From: a virus
Strand: one strand, 5' to 3'
IMG/VR virus record: IMGVR_UViG_3300009034_000014
Span: 19,438 to 83,437 of that record
DNA: 64,000 nucleotides
Shown here: piece after piece, positions 32,901 to 40,301 of the stretch
Numbering within the stretch: position 1 is the stretch's first letter
How the letters are laid out: each line of letters opens with the position of its first letter
Position numbers and translations under genes: made by a program
Notes under the pieces: generated by a model
What the model was told of the DNA's origin: nothing
What the model saw: only the letters and a program-made list of their open reading frames with translations
Database searches by the model: none

Positions 32901-33775
32901 CATGTGCTCACGGCGAACTTGTATGAGTCAGGGATGCCCTGGATGCGGGCCGTCTCGCGGAGCGTGAGCCAGCGCTTCCCACCCCAGTGAATGAACGCGC
33001 CCTGCGCGATCAAGGTCGGCGCCGGCTTGTCCGGGCTCCGGATCAGGACGTCGCCCTGATGAATGGATGACAGGCGCCCAGCCCGGAGTTCCGCCTCTGG
33101 GCTTTTGCCCTCTCGTAGGATCTGGACGAAGAGCTTCAGCCTGTCTGACAGCGGAGGAGGTGCAGAGTGAAGTCCCTCGCCTCCGGGCGGACCGAGCCCG
33201 CTGAGCACGTCACGGACGGAGCGCGGCCGGGAGCGAGGCACCCCGTCCTGCTCTGGTAGCTGACCGCCCTTGACCCCAACGAAGAACGCGCGCTGCCTGA
33301 TCGTCGCGGCACCATGTTCGCTTGCCCTCAGGACCCAGACGGCGGTCTTGTAGCCCAGCCTCTCAGCGCGCGCCCTAGCCCGCTTCCAGCGCTCTGACTT
33401 CACCGCGCCCGGCACGTTCTCAAACACGAAGCCCCGCGCGCCGAGGGCGACCACGAGGTTGATCGCATAGTTGATAAGACCCCTCCTAGAGTCGTTCTCC
33501 TTCGGGCTGAAGCGGTTGATCGCTGAGAACGGCTCACAGGGCACGCCGCCGACTACGATGTCCACGCGCCCGATCGCCTTGCCGATCTCGGGGATGCTGA
33601 ACTTGCGGCAGTCCCCGAGAAGCACTGCGGCGTCGGGGCGGTTCATTGCGAAAGTGCCCGCGGCTGGCCTCTCCGATTCAACGCCGAGAACGGAGACGCA
33701 GCCCTCCTTCTCGAAGCCGATGGAGAGCGCCCCCATCCCGCAAAAAACGTCCAGCATCCTCAGTTTTTCTGGCAT
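29903..33775 (-). CDS. Fusion: C5-cytosine methyltransferase, ATP-dependent DNA ligase, two LigD-PE-like domains, XkdF prohead protease
   Basis: A 1290-residue protein. Residues 1-325 are a complete Dcm-type methyltransferase: LDVFCGMGALSIGF, catalytic GGVPC (Cys80), ENV (119-121), RQR (160-162), GDCVPVPLA. Residues 385-660 are an ATP-dependent DNA ligase: KFDGAR with adenylation Lys395, FDVLYHG, EGVVAK (549-554), WTKFH. Residues 720-900 have SVQHHFRGKSMHSDLRIVL, the metal-binding motif of LigD 3'-phosphoesterase domains. A second, motif-poor copy spans about 1013-1140 (FEGEIKPSHYLNPTKATPS). Residues 1160-1290 are XkdF-like prohead protease (TGIVLEPDEVDAQGDTIDAE ... GEITGFSIQGVATVI). It stands where the head protease gene is expected. 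The methyltransferase part and adjacent vsr are GC-richer by eye, suggesting later capture. Confidence 0.85.
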   Translation of the reverse strand: MPEKLRMLDVFCGMGALSIGFEKEGCVSVLGVESERPAAGTFAMNRPDAAVLLGDCRKFSIPEIGKAIGRVDIVVGGVPCEPFSAINRFSPKENDSRRGLINYAINLVVALGARGFVFENVPGAVKSERWKRARARAERLGYKTAVWVLRASEHGAATIRQRAFFVGVKGGQLPEQDGVPRSRPRSVRDVLSGLGPPGGEGLHSAPPPLSDRLKLFVQILREGKSPEAELRAGRLSSIHQGDVLIRSPDKPAPTLIAQGAFIHWGGKRWLTLRETARIQGIPDSYKFAVSTWTGVRGLLGDCVPVPLASAVAKAFLSSLRSVKKSVALVSRDPTGKFLVQAERAEKNDKLTLGEFFYQPKPTRPAFPEELQTIERFLSLYRERADEWLPTHVQKKFDGARHQVHKDGDTVKIFSEDGEDNTARLPQTVEEIRKLKVDKLVFDCEIELWKGRQHLPREAIAGYLHAKDEPDDSNVVTNVFDVLYHGEDGDVHKWPVFRRLELLGKLGVEQSTMGAPDLKHRLNAVPGTKAHDLEELERAVRKIRELPGSEGVVAKQADSPYPLKVVTLDLWTKFHNSSIVRGIVLGREKTKGGVWVYQYGVLPGKAKPIKTVQVKGKTVTPVGDTFATKLDFAEGDPILIEGETINIERKPEGERMSVWVPRVIGPWTDKTDTVDSAAARAKRNLVLQVKEIDEEGNIEYLPTRAVEKQADPYMEIPDEDKAPYAYSVQHHFRGKSMHSDLRIVLRPKRLLIGWTLLTGIKGEIKEPVTKLSQARALSRTRMDEISKINWNTGEWAKRRKRGVKEPVRTSINSVRKAAEPYDWLNVEGATKMPEEGKPPPVGGTREFPGVFQIVDQGEAEYLAQKVWLHEYAMVGKALNYRIFFRQLRLKKDGTPDDEDLPENLKGEVLSKAVLPPSEESELPGPVWLCIRPDDQTPYVLDRDAVKKGWMPPVGISALPKAIRKQVPVEYRYWKSKTAAKAKQTRDALQLAIKAKDVEIDYTAPYKRRTTKASMLDARFVLQEQTWRGPIQIRVGPSRTLWHLRLDVGRPELIVVEMYLNPLDNKRLAADVKDDPHKESMKFEGEIKPSHYLNPTKATPSNIEILDSGKASVLSYSDKFLKVQIKGELLKGLYEAKRSDGDWLWQPSVPGPEVKKEAGEMAEVFKAAFVNETVIAKVDKEKRIVTGIVLEPDEVDAQGDTIDAEAIERAAHKFLASYNRETQLGVLHTMFGEIGVELVESWIAKTSFKLGDQKVTKGTWLMSNKINDDTLWKKVKKGEITGFSIQGVATVI

Positions 33776-33822
33776 GACAAAAGTCCTTGACGCCGCGTCT
33801 CATGACGCGATAGGTTGCGATC

Positions 33823-34251
33823 ATGACCCGTGAGGAGAGATCGAAGCACATGGCAAAGATCAGGGGCGATGACCTCAGGCCCGAGACGGCGGTCGCCACC
33901 GCCTTCCAGAGGCTGCGACGTCGACCAGAACGGAACGTGGCCGACCTGCCTGGCCGCCCTGACTTCGTGCTCCGCCGGTCGCGCGTCGCGGTGTTCGTGC
34001 ACGGCTGCTTCTGGCACGGCTGCCGGGCGCACTACCGGGCACCCAAGTCGAACCGGCCCTTCTGGCGTCGCAAGCTGAACACGAACCGCCGGCGGGACGC
34101 GCGCGTCGAGCGCAGCCTCCGCCGCGCGGGATGGTCCGTGCTCACGGTGTGGGAGCACGACACTCGGCAGGGCGTGGGTCACCTGGTCAATCTCCTTTCC
34201 TACCGACTCCGCGCCGCTTCAGGAAGGCGCGAAGGTCGTCGACGGACGTGA
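33823..34251 (+). CDS. vsr: Very short patch repair (Vsr) endonuclease
   Basis: A 142-residue protein on the opposite strand to almost all neighbours. It has the full Vsr pattern: RSKHMAKIRGDDLRPETAV, DLPGRPDFVL (catalytic Asp), VAVFVHGCFWHGC (His residues), PKSNRPFWRRKLNTNRRRD and GWSVLTVWEHD. Vsr nicks at T:G mismatches left by deamination of 5-methylcytosine and normally accompanies dcm genes, matching the Dcm domain encoded divergently 47 bases away. Its 3' end overlaps the 3' end of the polyprotein at 34187 by 65 bases. High GC and reversed strand suggest a transferred vsr-dcm cassette. Confidence 0.9.
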   Translation: MTREERSKHMAKIRGDDLRPETAVATAFQRLRRRPERNVADLPGRPDFVLRRSRVAVFVHGCFWHGCRAHYRAPKSNRPFWRRKLNTNRRRDARVERSLRRAGWSVLTVWEHDTRQGVGHLVNLLSYRLRAASGRREGRRRT

Positions 34252-37093
34252 CCACGTTCGGCGGCAAATCTGCCGCCGCCATCTCCTTCACCTCGTTCTG
34301 AGGGTTCACCCGCTCGAAGGTCAGATCGTAGAGCGGCACGTTGTTGGTGAATGGCCCGTGGAAATTGTCGAAGTGGATTTCCAACCGCTCTGACAACTCA
34401 GGCGGAAGCGCTCGCCCGAGACGGAAGTGCACCACATGCTTGAAGTCCTCTGGCAGTTCCTCGGTGTCCTTCACAAGGATATCGATGTCCCCTTCCGTAG
34501 CGCCGCGGTTCGCGAGTCCGCCTACCAGATAGACGTATGGCTGGCGCAACTTGAACGTCTTGAAATACGGGAGCACATCGTCCAGCTTGATCTCCGGACC
34601 GCGCTTCACTCCAGACGAGTGTATGAAAGCGTAGTCTCGCTTGCTCACCTTCTCCCACGGTGGGACGTCGTAATCCGGTTGCTTCTCCTCGTGGCGCTCG
34701 AAATCCTCTGACACGTCGTCCAGTCCGTCGCCAGGCGGAGGCGGGTGCAGCACCTTTCGCTCGAACAGCTCGTCTGTGATCAGTGCGTGCAGATTGGAAA
34801 CGTCCTCTACGCTGAATCCAGCCCGGCGTCGGTCCTCGGCGGGTCCGCGCCAGAGCTTGTGCAGCCTCCAGTGGGCCTCGGTAAGGTCCGCCGTGGTCAT
34901 CTCTCCAGCGTCTAGGTCTGGTGCGAGTTCCACGCGCTTGAGCATGACTTCCGGGAGCTTCACTTCACGGGCAACGCGTTCCCAGAATTCGCGCACGCTC
35001 GGCTTCATGCCCTTGGGGTTGAAGCGAACAACCTCCGGGCCACGGCGAACGGCTTCCTTCAGGATCTTGCGCAGCAGCAGTTCAATGGTCTCAAGGTCGT
35101 ACTTGAAGCCCTTGGGATCTTTCTTCCAGTTGGCGTAGTACGCGAGAGTCAGCCGGTGGTCATCGCGGAGCACGGCGTCGGAAACCTTGCTCGCATCGTA
35201 GGTCTTCGGGTCGCGGATCTTCTTGGCTTCCTGGACCGTGTAGTTCTGGTAAAGAATCTGCGTACTCTCAAGGCCACCAAAGCCCGGCGTAGTGCGGGTA
35301 AGTTTGCGCTTAGTCCATCCCGAGCCGAGATCTAGATTGCCTTGGTACGAAAGCAGAACCCGGCCCTTTAGTTTCTTCACAGCATCAAGGAACTTATCCG
35401 CATCAAAATTTTTCCAGTGATCCGTTTTGCTTTCTGCCTTCCATGGCGGATCGAGGTAGAAGAAAGTTGCCGTCGAATCCAATTTTTTGATTAGTTTTAG
35501 CGCATCGCCCTCAACAATTTTCGTATTGCTCAGCCGCTCTCGGAATTTCTCAAGATTGTCGAGAAACCGCTTGCCGGTTACCGTCTGAGCGCCTGAGAAT
35601 TCAGTCGCCCGGCCGCGTTGGCTGTGCAGATTAAGATACTTATGGCGAAAGGCACGGGCTCTGAGAGAGTTTGGCTTCAATTCCAACAAGCGCGCAAATC
35701 GTTCAGGACTCCCCCTCCATTCCTGTTGCCGGATCCATTTAAAATCGGCATCGCTACCAGTTTTCAGGAAACGGTACACAGCAATGATCTCAGGATCGAT
35801 ATCGCAGAGAACTTCCTGCTCCGAGGGCTCTTTTGCCCAAAACAAGGTCGCTCCACCTGCATACGGCTCTACATAGACCTTATGCTTCGGTACACGCTTC
35901 AATAGGTCATCTGCCCAAGGATCCTTGCCACCAGGGGATCTAAATGGTTTCGCCACCCGCTTCTCGGTGCCGCGCAGGCCAAGCTCATTGATATCCGAGT
36001 GTACGAGTTCGATCTTCTCGATCTTGAACGCGGCATCGAGCACCGGTAACTTATCGATCCTGGCTCCGACAGGTAAGTAGGCGAGTGTGGCGTGCGGGAC
36101 GAAGCCGTGTGTCTGGTCCTCGATTTCCGTGAACCCGGCCTTGCTCAGCACCGCCTTGATCTCGGTGTGCAGTTCTGCGAGCCCAGGTGCGTCTACCAGC
36201 GCGACCAGAGCAGTCGCAGCCTCTCCATCCTTGCTTGCGCCGTCGAAGAAGCCCCACCCCTGGAACTTCGCGTCGATAGGCTTTGCCTTGTCGAGCACCT
36301 TCTGCACAGCACTTAGCGCGTCTTCCTTGTCGCTCTCCGAGTACTCGCCTTTGCTCGGCACGTATAAAACGGTGATGTGGTCCGCGTCGTCGGCCTCGGC
36401 GAAGTCTACGCCCTTCAGTAGCTCGCCGGATAGCTCCATCAACTTCTTCCTGATCTCATCTGGAAGCCTAGCGCAGAAAAACAGGTGCGTCGGGTCGGTG
36501 TGGATCTGTTTCTCTACCGATTTCAGCTCCACATCCCGGGCCAACACCTGCGGACCGGGACCGATGTTGGTCTCAGCCGGCGCATCGAACTTGCTTTCCA
36601 TTTTAACGGGCCAGGCGTAGAACGGTCCTTTCTTCCAGCCCTTCTGCGCCTTGGCCCACTCCGAACGCAGATCCTCGGAAATGAGATGTTGATCGATTGT
36701 GCGCTTCAGCTCGTCCAGATCCACATCCCGCAGCTTGCCAAGAGTCACGACGCCCAATGCCTTGCGCTCACTGATCAACAAGTAGCGCTTGCCCGCGATC
36801 TCAAATGGCCGCGTCTTCACGATCAGGGTCTTGCGGCCATCCAGCACGGCCTCGGCCATCCACGCCGGCGACACGATCAACCCGTCGGTCGGTAGCTCCG
36901 CCTCGCCGCTGTAGTCCTCGATGCGCGGCAGTCTTGGTTCCTTCTCGTCAAGTGGGATCCCGCTCTCTCCAAACCCGGCTGGGTAGAGTTTACCACCGTC
37001 CTCCAGTTCTGGAAGACCGATTGCTTTTCTGACCGGAGTGCTTTGCTCGCCCTTTGGAACCATACTGCATGGTGGTCTTTTACGTGGCATCAT
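34187..37093 (-). CDS. Fusion: ASCH-like, 2H phosphoesterase, Dam-type adenine methyltransferase, nucleotidyltransferase
   Basis: Start ATG 37093 (MMPRKRPP) has GGGAG two bases upstream; the longer frame to 37384 would overlap the MuF gene. The product is 968 residues. About 65-165 is a PUA/ASCH-like fold (PFEIAGKRYLLISERKALGV ... GPFYAWPVK). About 200-345 is a 2H phosphoesterase with HIT at 239-241 and HAT at 334-336. About 375-620 is a D12-class adenine methyltransferase: KPFRSPGGK, VEPYAGGATLFWAK (408-421), DPPW (548-551, where most have DPPY). About 850-960 is a Pol-beta-like nucleotidyltransferase (GGLANRGATEGDIDILV, Asp869/Asp871). It sits between MuF and the protease fusion. RNA/DNA end processing plus modification is inferred. 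Confidence 0.82.
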   Translation of the reverse strand: MMPRKRPPCSMVPKGEQSTPVRKAIGLPELEDGGKLYPAGFGESGIPLDEKEPRLPRIEDYSGEAELPTDGLIVSPAWMAEAVLDGRKTLIVKTRPFEIAGKRYLLISERKALGVVTLGKLRDVDLDELKRTIDQHLISEDLRSEWAKAQKGWKKGPFYAWPVKMESKFDAPAETNIGPGPQVLARDVELKSVEKQIHTDPTHLFFCARLPDEIRKKLMELSGELLKGVDFAEADDADHITVLYVPSKGEYSESDKEDALSAVQKVLDKAKPIDAKFQGWGFFDGASKDGEAATALVALVDAPGLAELHTEIKAVLSKAGFTEIEDQTHGFVPHATLAYLPVGARIDKLPVLDAAFKIEKIELVHSDINELGLRGTEKRVAKPFRSPGGKDPWADDLLKRVPKHKVYVEPYAGGATLFWAKEPSEQEVLCDIDPEIIAVYRFLKTGSDADFKWIRQQEWRGSPERFARLLELKPNSLRARAFRHKYLNLHSQRGRATEFSGAQTVTGKRFLDNLEKFRERLSNTKIVEGDALKLIKKLDSTATFFYLDPPWKAESKTDHWKNFDADKFLDAVKKLKGRVLLSYQGNLDLGSGWTKRKLTRTTPGFGGLESTQILYQNYTVQEAKKIRDPKTYDASKVSDAVLRDDHRLTLAYYANWKKDPKGFKYDLETIELLLRKILKEAVRRGPEVVRFNPKGMKPSVREFWERVAREVKLPEVMLKRVELAPDLDAGEMTTADLTEAHWRLHKLWRGPAEDRRRAGFSVEDVSNLHALITDELFERKVLHPPPPGDGLDDVSEDFERHEEKQPDYDVPPWEKVSKRDYAFIHSSGVKRGPEIKLDDVLPYFKTFKLRQPYVYLVGGLANRGATEGDIDILVKDTEELPEDFKHVVHFRLGRALPPELSERLEIHFDNFHGPFTNNVPLYDLTFERVNPQNEVKEMAAADLPPNVVTSVDDLRAFLKRRGVGRKGD

Positions 37094-37137
37094 ATCTCCC
37101 AGGAGCCCGCCTCGACCGAGACGTCGACAGTGCAACG

Positions 37138-38151
37138 TCAGCGGAAATGGTAACTCGGCAAAGCCACGCCAGCGCCTGCCAGCGCCGCTGACTCCTTCAT
37201 AGGTCCGCGTCCCTTGGTCGGCGATAGCGATCTCAACCAGCCGAGTCTTTCCTTTGATTCTCCAATGAACGGGTGCGCACGCTTTACGCCCTCTGGTGAT
37301 CGCGCTCTGAGTTCCCGTTGCATCACGCCCATCCCTTGCTCGACCGTGAACACTTTTCCATCCATATGCGAGCAGATCTGACACGTCCTAGCGTCCATCA
37401 CGGCTGAAATCTCGTATCGCACCGCACCGTAATCCGCCATGCTCCTGATCTGCCCGAACGCCCTCGCAGTCGTCGCAGCATTCGCAGCCACGCCCTCGAA
37501 GTACTGCGCAGCCGACCCGTGCCAGCCTCCGGGAGTGGAGAACACGCCGAGCGATTCAGTAAGACGTTCCCTAATTAGCGAACCAGCGAGTCGGCGATCC
37601 GTCCCCGCTTCAACCATGGTCTCCTTCGCTGTGTTCGCTATTGTGCTACCTATGTTCTCGTCGTAGTGTTCACCGATCCAGAAAGTCTGGTGATCGGCGA
37701 GTGTGGCTGCCGCCTCTTCGTCCACGAGATCAAAAGCGGGCATGACCTCGGAGAATACCGGCTCTGCCTTGGCCACCTCCGCTTGTAGGTTGGCCGTCGA
37801 GTACGCCAGTGGTGCGCGGGTGTGCTTGGTGGCCTTCTTCCACCCCGCGATGCGCGCTAATCGGTAGATCTTTTGCTGCGTCTCGATGTGACGGGGCAAG
37901 ACTTCTTTCGCCCATTTATCCATCTCGCGCTCGACGGCCTTGGCGATCACCGAAGCGGGCTTCAGTTGTGCGGCGAGTGCGGTAGCTTGCTTGACGGCCT
38001 TGCGGGAGTGCGCGTTCCACTTGGCCAGCAGGTAGCGTCTGAGTTGAGTTTCGAGCCGGGCGATGCGTGCGACTTCGGATAGCCGAAGGGCTTTGGTCAG
38101 CAGGTCATCGACGGCCATGACTCCGTCGTAGTATGTGTCCAGCGCAGTCAT
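37138..38151 (-). CDS. MuF-like head morphogenesis protein
   Basis: A 337-residue protein with a helical N-terminal two-thirds and the Mu F signature near residues 250-275 (AVMDARTCQICSHMDGKVFT), followed by REL...RAHPFIG. MuF-family proteins are minor head proteins placed after the portal and are often ejected or used in head maturation. It lies between portal and the giant enzyme fusion, the standard order except for the enzyme insertion. Its C-terminus (SLSPTKGRGPMKESAALAGA) is low complexity. Confidence 0.85.
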   Translation of the reverse strand: MTALDTYYDGVMAVDDLLTKALRLSEVARIARLETQLRRYLLAKWNAHSRKAVKQATALAAQLKPASVIAKAVEREMDKWAKEVLPRHIETQQKIYRLARIAGWKKATKHTRAPLAYSTANLQAEVAKAEPVFSEVMPAFDLVDEEAAATLADHQTFWIGEHYDENIGSTIANTAKETMVEAGTDRRLAGSLIRERLTESLGVFSTPGGWHGSAAQYFEGVAANAATTARAFGQIRSMADYGAVRYEISAVMDARTCQICSHMDGKVFTVEQGMGVMQRELRARSPEGVKRAHPFIGESKERLGWLRSLSPTKGRGPMKESAALAGAGVALPSYHFR

Positions 38152-38162
38152 CTAGTCTTGCC

Positions 38163-38468
38163 TCAGACTTCAGCCGATTCAAGCATTCCGATTTCCAACA
38201 GCGACTTGCCGAAATGTTTACGTGCCAAACCGTCAAGATGCCGCAATACCCGCTCGAGGCTCCCGAAGAGAATCCAGTAGCCCGGAAAGTGCTCAGCAAC
38301 GCCATGAGTGGTCATCCGGTCCTCCATCTCCCGCAGCAGATCGAACCGGTAAGACGCCGATTCCGTGAAGCGCACGATCTGTCTGATGCCGAGCCATTCG
38401 GATCGTGGTTCTTCTTCGGAGATTTCAACGCCGATCCGTGCCAGAGCTTTCGTTTCGATCTCGTCCAT
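38163..38468 (-). CDS. Small hypothetical protein after portal
   Basis: Start ATG 38468 directly follows the portal stop (TGAGATG). The 101-residue product is largely helical with a few conserved-looking aromatic residues (EMEDRMTTHGVAEHFPGYWI, then LFGSLERVLRHLDGLARKHF). Its location between portal and MuF genes suggests a minor head protein. I do not recognise a family. Confidence 0.55.
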   Translation of the reverse strand: MDEIETKALARIGVEISEEEPRSEWLGIRQIVRFTESASYRFDLLREMEDRMTTHGVAEHFPGYWILFGSLERVLRHLDGLARKHFGKSLLEIGMLESAEV

Positions 38469-38469
38469 C

Positions 38470-40257
38470 TCAGCCTTCCTCGGTCGCTTCCTCAACCTCT
38501 TTCCGCCAGCGCTCCTCCATCTCGTCGCGCATCTTCATCAGCCGTTCCACAAGCTCCTCATCGCTGGCTCCGCGATCGAATAGCGGGATGTCGGCGCTGG
38601 TCAACTTCTCTATAACCTCAAGAGCTTTCAGCGCAGTTACAGTTTGTCCCGGCTCAGATGCGTCACCTAAGTTTTTCACACGTTCTGCCATGGTCAGGCT
38701 GAATGGCACGTCCTGCGGGAAATCATCCGGGAATGGTGGGAGCTCAATACCGAAGATGTCCTCTAGAGCTTTGCGTGCGATCCTTGGCGTCATGCCTCCG
38801 GTTTTCTCCGCACCGGCCAGAATGCGTACCAGCTCCGTGTTGTCCGTGGTGTTCGGGCTGTTGCTCTTGAATAAGTGGTAGCGCACGTCCATTGCCGGAA
38901 AGATCCTCCGATTAATTAACCTATCGAACTCGTCTCGCTCGGGTGCGAAGACCTGTTCATCGGCCAACCTCCGTGATACTTCAGCCGTAGCGCGATTGAA
39001 AGTTTCCATTGCTCCGAGGAATAGTTGCGAAAGCCTGAATGCCCGCCGGATCTTCTCGCGGTTGTTCTTGCTGTACTCCTGGAACAAGGCGTCCTTAATC
39101 TGAGCCTGTGTGAGCGGCTTCGCTTCGAGCTTCACCTGGCCAGGCTGCTCGCCATCTGTATCTGGAGATTCGGCCTCGACCACGATGAACTTAGAATAAT
39201 TATCCGATCCCTGAACATGGCTCTGGGCGAAATCAGTGAGTCGATCTATGCTCGCCTGCGTCAACTGCCCACCTGAGACTAGGACAAACATGCTCGGCAT
39301 ATTGTTGTTCCGAATCGTCACGAAGTTAATTTCCTCCCCAGCGCGATCTCCGAAGATGGAAAGAAGATTCCCGATGGTATGCGGTAGCCCGTAGGGGCTG
39401 CGCGGGGAGTAGAGCTTCAGGTGAACTACCTCGTTCGCTCGGCGATCTTCAGGAATCGGTGTTTTGCCGCTTACCAGCTTGCCTGTCTCGTCCTGTATCA
39501 GCTCGCCGTTCTCGTTGTCGTAGATCCGGGGATCCCCGAATTCCTTGAACCAGCGCGTCTCCAGGCTTCCGGTAACAGAGAGGTTGCGCCGCGTAGTTAG
39601 CCGCGTCTGCACAAAGCGCCGGAAGCGCTTCCAGGTTGGAACGGTCTCGATATCCACAGCGCCGTTGCCGAGGATGCGGTAGATTGGGATCCTGACCTTT
39701 ATGGGATCTCGATCTTCCGGGCTAAGGTGCATCTGGTAGCTCGGGAGGTGGTTGAATGCCTGGATCTTGCCCGCTACGTTCCGTATGATCTCGAACTCCG
39801 CGTTGCCAGTGGTTTCGAGATCTACGCGTAGCTTCCTTCGGAACATGACGAAAGAGTCGTCACCGGCCGCGTACAGAAAGAAGTTCTCCAACTCAAGCCG
39901 TTCCTTCTCGATCTTCTTGGCAAGATCCTTGGCATCGCTGATCTGCTCCGGCTTCAGGCGCGACACCAGACGGTGACCGAAGCCCTCGATATTCACTTCC
40001 ATGGCGGAGATACACGGTCCTAGCTCCGTGTTCGTCTCCAGGAGCATGGCGAGCTGTAGCAAGTCGAAAGGCGGCTCTACGATCTGCCCGGCGTCTATCA
40101 GCGACTCGATGTAGTCCTCGGGCAACTCCTTGGTCTTGCCCGGCTCGGTTTCTCGTTCCTGCTTCACCATCGGGATCACCAGGGCGCGGATCTTCGTTAG
40201 ATTCTGCTCCGCGCTCTCGTTCACGAACTCTCGAACTTGCGCTTTGGATTCAGTCAT
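38470..40257 (-). CDS. Portal protein
   Basis: A 595-residue protein of the PBSX/SPP1-like portal type. It has QIVEPPFDLLQLAMLLETNT, the phrase NIEGFGHRLVSR, YAAGDDSFVMFRRKLRVDLE, the clip/wing region (SPRSPYGLPHTIGNLLSIFG, GEEINFVTIRNNNMPSMFVL) and a helical C-terminal crown (EEELVERLMKMRDEMEERWR). It forms the dodecameric ring at the packaging vertex. It lies next to the large terminase gene, as usual. Confidence 0.9.
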   Translation of the reverse strand: MTESKAQVREFVNESAEQNLTKIRALVIPMVKQERETEPGKTKELPEDYIESLIDAGQIVEPPFDLLQLAMLLETNTELGPCISAMEVNIEGFGHRLVSRLKPEQISDAKDLAKKIEKERLELENFFLYAAGDDSFVMFRRKLRVDLETTGNAEFEIIRNVAGKIQAFNHLPSYQMHLSPEDRDPIKVRIPIYRILGNGAVDIETVPTWKRFRRFVQTRLTTRRNLSVTGSLETRWFKEFGDPRIYDNENGELIQDETGKLVSGKTPIPEDRRANEVVHLKLYSPRSPYGLPHTIGNLLSIFGDRAGEEINFVTIRNNNMPSMFVLVSGGQLTQASIDRLTDFAQSHVQGSDNYSKFIVVEAESPDTDGEQPGQVKLEAKPLTQAQIKDALFQEYSKNNREKIRRAFRLSQLFLGAMETFNRATAEVSRRLADEQVFAPERDEFDRLINRRIFPAMDVRYHLFKSNSPNTTDNTELVRILAGAEKTGGMTPRIARKALEDIFGIELPPFPDDFPQDVPFSLTMAERVKNLGDASEPGQTVTALKALEVIEKLTSADIPLFDRGASDEELVERLMKMRDEMEERWRKEVEEATEEG

Positions 40258-40301
40258 TGCCGAACGCCTCCTCCTCGGCTATTGCAGTTGATCATACGAT
40301 A

